Under the pieces are notes generated by a model. It did no database searches, was not told the origin of the DNA, and saw only the letters and a list, made by a program, of their open reading frames with translations. The position numbers and the translations under genes are program-made. Positions 5,654-6,634 of a stretch of 6,634 nucleotides of DNA are shown here, piece after piece. The stretch is from Desulfurococcales archaeon. GTDB lineage: Archaea > Thermoproteota > Thermoprotei_A > Sulfolobales > Ignicoccaceae. Within the stretch, counting starts at the first letter, position 1, and every line of letters starts with the position of its first letter. Where the stretch lies: positions 1 to 6,634 of the forward strand of contig WAOJ01000018.1 in the NCBI GenBank assembly GCA_015521275.1, written 5' to 3'.

Positions 5654-6517
5654 TCAGCACCTAACGAACTCCTCACCCATGTACGTTACCACTGAACAGC
5701 CCTCGGGGACCTCAGAGAAGAGTTTCTTGGGGACAGGGTGAACCTTAGCTATGGTAGCTAAGTCCTTCTCATCCTTTGGGTAAGAGGCAAACGACCTTTG
5801 AGTAATGGGCACTACGTTATCTCCTATAACCTCCTTGAAGACCCTCAAAGCGAGTTCTACGTCGCCGGGCTCTACCGGAATGGTTGGCGGCCTCGTGGGG
5901 ACCATTATGAAGGCCACCTTTGGGTTTATCTCATTTATTATTTCCGCTATTTCCTTCAGCTCGTCCTTAGAGTCGTTATAGCCCTTTACCACCATGGTTT
6001 CGGTTACGAGCTCGCCTCCAAAGGTCCTGGAGAACTTCAATATCCCGCTGACGACCTCATCGAATTTCAACGCTTCGTGGGGGGCGTTCACCCTTCTCCA
6101 AGTCCTCTCGTTTCCGGCATCAACCTTTATCGAGACCACGTCGAAGGGGTAAGCGTTCTTAGCCACTTCGGGATCGTAGAGCAAGCTCGCATTGGTTAAC
6201 AGCACGGTCTTCTTCCCGCTGAACTCCTTGGCAGCCTTAGAGCATTCGCCGAGCCTCAAGTCCAGCAAGGGCTCTCCTTCGGGGACGAATGTTATTACGT
6301 CGTAATGTCCCTTCACGCCTTTAAGCTCTTTTACTAACTTTTGTGGGTCACAGAGCTTTACTCTCTCGACCGTTACCTTGCCCGGTCCGAGTTGGCAATA
6401 AGGACAAGCGTAAGTGCAGAGCTTCTCGGGGAACTGGTTTACTCCCAAGCTCCAGCCAAACCTCCTAGACCACACGGGTCCAAACAACAATGCAATGGAC
6501 CGCTTGGACAAGGACAT
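5654..6517 (-). CDS. Radical SAM protein, COG0731-like, substrate unknown
   Basis: A 287-residue radical SAM enzyme. The cluster motif CTYACPYC (34-41) supplies Cys34, Cys38 and Cys41 for the [4Fe-4S] cluster that cleaves S-adenosylmethionine, and FVPEGEPLLD (77-86) is the GGE-like SAM-binding strand. The N-terminal stretch FGPVWSRRFGWSLGVNQFP (12-30) and the CQLG after the cluster match the group often labelled wyosine-synthase-like (COG0731), but no N-terminal cysteines for the second cluster of true TYW1 are present, so that reaction is unlikely. The other cysteines (56, 92, 274, 287) are scattered; the last residue is one of them. The reaction is unknown. The ATG at 6517 has no Shine-Dalgarno sequence (CCTCCTT precedes it) but sits about 25 bases after a TATA-like box, which fits a leaderless transcript. 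The phosphodiesterase follows 45 bases later, probably in the same operon. Confidence 0.88.
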   Translation of the reverse strand: MSLSKRSIALLFGPVWSRRFGWSLGVNQFPEKLCTYACPYCQLGPGKVTVERVKLCDPQKLVKELKGVKGHYDVITFVPEGEPLLDLRLGECSKAAKEFSGKKTVLLTNASLLYDPEVAKNAYPFDVVSIKVDAGNERTWRRVNAPHEALKFDEVVSGILKFSRTFGGELVTETMVVKGYNDSKDELKEIAEIINEINPKVAFIMVPTRPPTIPVEPGDVELALRVFKEVIGDNVVPITQRSFASYPKDEKDLATIAKVHPVPKKLFSEVPEGCSVVTYMGEEFVRC

Positions 6518-6539
6518 AAGGAGGCTTAAAGTCTTGTGT

Positions 6540-6549
6540 CCTAAATACC
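6540..6549 (-). promoter_or_regulatory. TATA-like box for a leaderless radical SAM transcript
   Basis: GGTATTTAGG on the minus strand ends 22 bases before ATG 6517, which places the expected transcription start at or next to the start codon. Leaderless mRNAs are common for first genes of crenarchaeal operons, and the lack of any Shine-Dalgarno sequence here agrees with that. Confidence 0.4.
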
Positions 6550-6634
6550 TATACGCTATGTTCCTCCGCTTTTCGTGTACACTACATTCCTTGTTTCTTC
6601 AAGAGAGCGTGAAAGACTCAATTTCCCTTTTAAG
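6550..6634. other. End region upstream of the radical SAM promoter, no firm gene
   Basis: These last 85 bases hold nothing I can call firmly. On the minus strand one frame stays open from the window edge to a TAG at 6558-6556 (25 codons, ending YTKSGGT) and another to a TGA at 6601-6599 (ending IESFTLS); either could be the tail of a gene beyond the edge. On the plus strand an ATG at 6558 is open to the edge but is pyrimidine-rich, unlike the coding strands here. Confidence 0.2.

Noticed and set aside
5798..6199. Plus-strand frame of 133 codons inside the radical SAM gene
   Set aside because: Antisense shadow of a well-supported gene, rich in tyrosine, histidine and tryptophan as expected from reversed purine-rich codons.
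5654..6517. Assignment as TYW1 wyosine synthase
   Set aside because: The N-terminal 33 residues have no cysteine for the second iron-sulfur cluster of TYW1, and the cluster motif followed by QLG fits a different branch of the group.
6558..6634. Plus-strand start ATG 6558 open to the window edge, with TTAAAG about 30 bases upstream
   Set aside because: Only 25 codons are visible, there is no ribosome site, and the strand is pyrimidine-rich unlike the other coding strands.

Overview
The window looks like part of the genome of a hyperthermophilic crenarchaeon, probably of the Desulfurococcales and possibly close to Ignicoccus. The organism call is an inference. It rests on an archaeal ribosomal protein L10e gene, a UbiD-family decarboxylase of the type used in the archaeal modified mevalonate pathway, TATA-type promoters 20-35 bases ahead of start codons, purine-rich coding strands with heavy AGG/AGA use, a TTG start, and a secreted subtilisin with a Ser/Thr stalk and a C-terminal membrane anchor. 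I see no RNA gene, CRISPR array, insertion sequence or integrated element.

Layout, left half, all on the + strand: a secreted, membrane-anchored subtilisin-like protease (41-1747); ribosomal protein L10e/uL16 under its own promoter (1805-2323); then a two-gene unit made of a 12-helix MFS permease (2440-3582) and a UbiD-family decarboxylase (3500-4726). These two overlap out of frame by 83 bases, and the decarboxylase starts at a TTG with a Shine-Dalgarno sequence inside the permease gene. Right half, all on the - strand: a radical SAM protein (6517-5654), followed 45 bases later by a glycerophosphodiester phosphodiesterase (5608-4955), then a small gene of 53 codons (4884-4723) whose stop codon overlaps the stop of the decarboxylase tail to tail.

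How the genes may work together: the UbiD protein is best read as anhydromevalonate phosphate decarboxylase, which makes isopentenyl phosphate for archaeal isoprenoid lipids. The phosphodiesterase cleaves glycerophosphodiesters, the deacylated or dealkylated head-group products of phospholipids. A shared lipid theme is possible but is only inference, since the two genes lie on opposite strands and in separate transcription units. The protease and L10e look independent of both.

I found no clear new multi-gene system. The items most worth a second look are the 53-codon gene at 4723-4884, the long MFS/UbiD overlap, the heavily insertion-bearing, cysteine-rich, sequon-rich protease, and the single-cluster radical SAM protein of unknown substrate that appears to be translated from a leaderless transcript.
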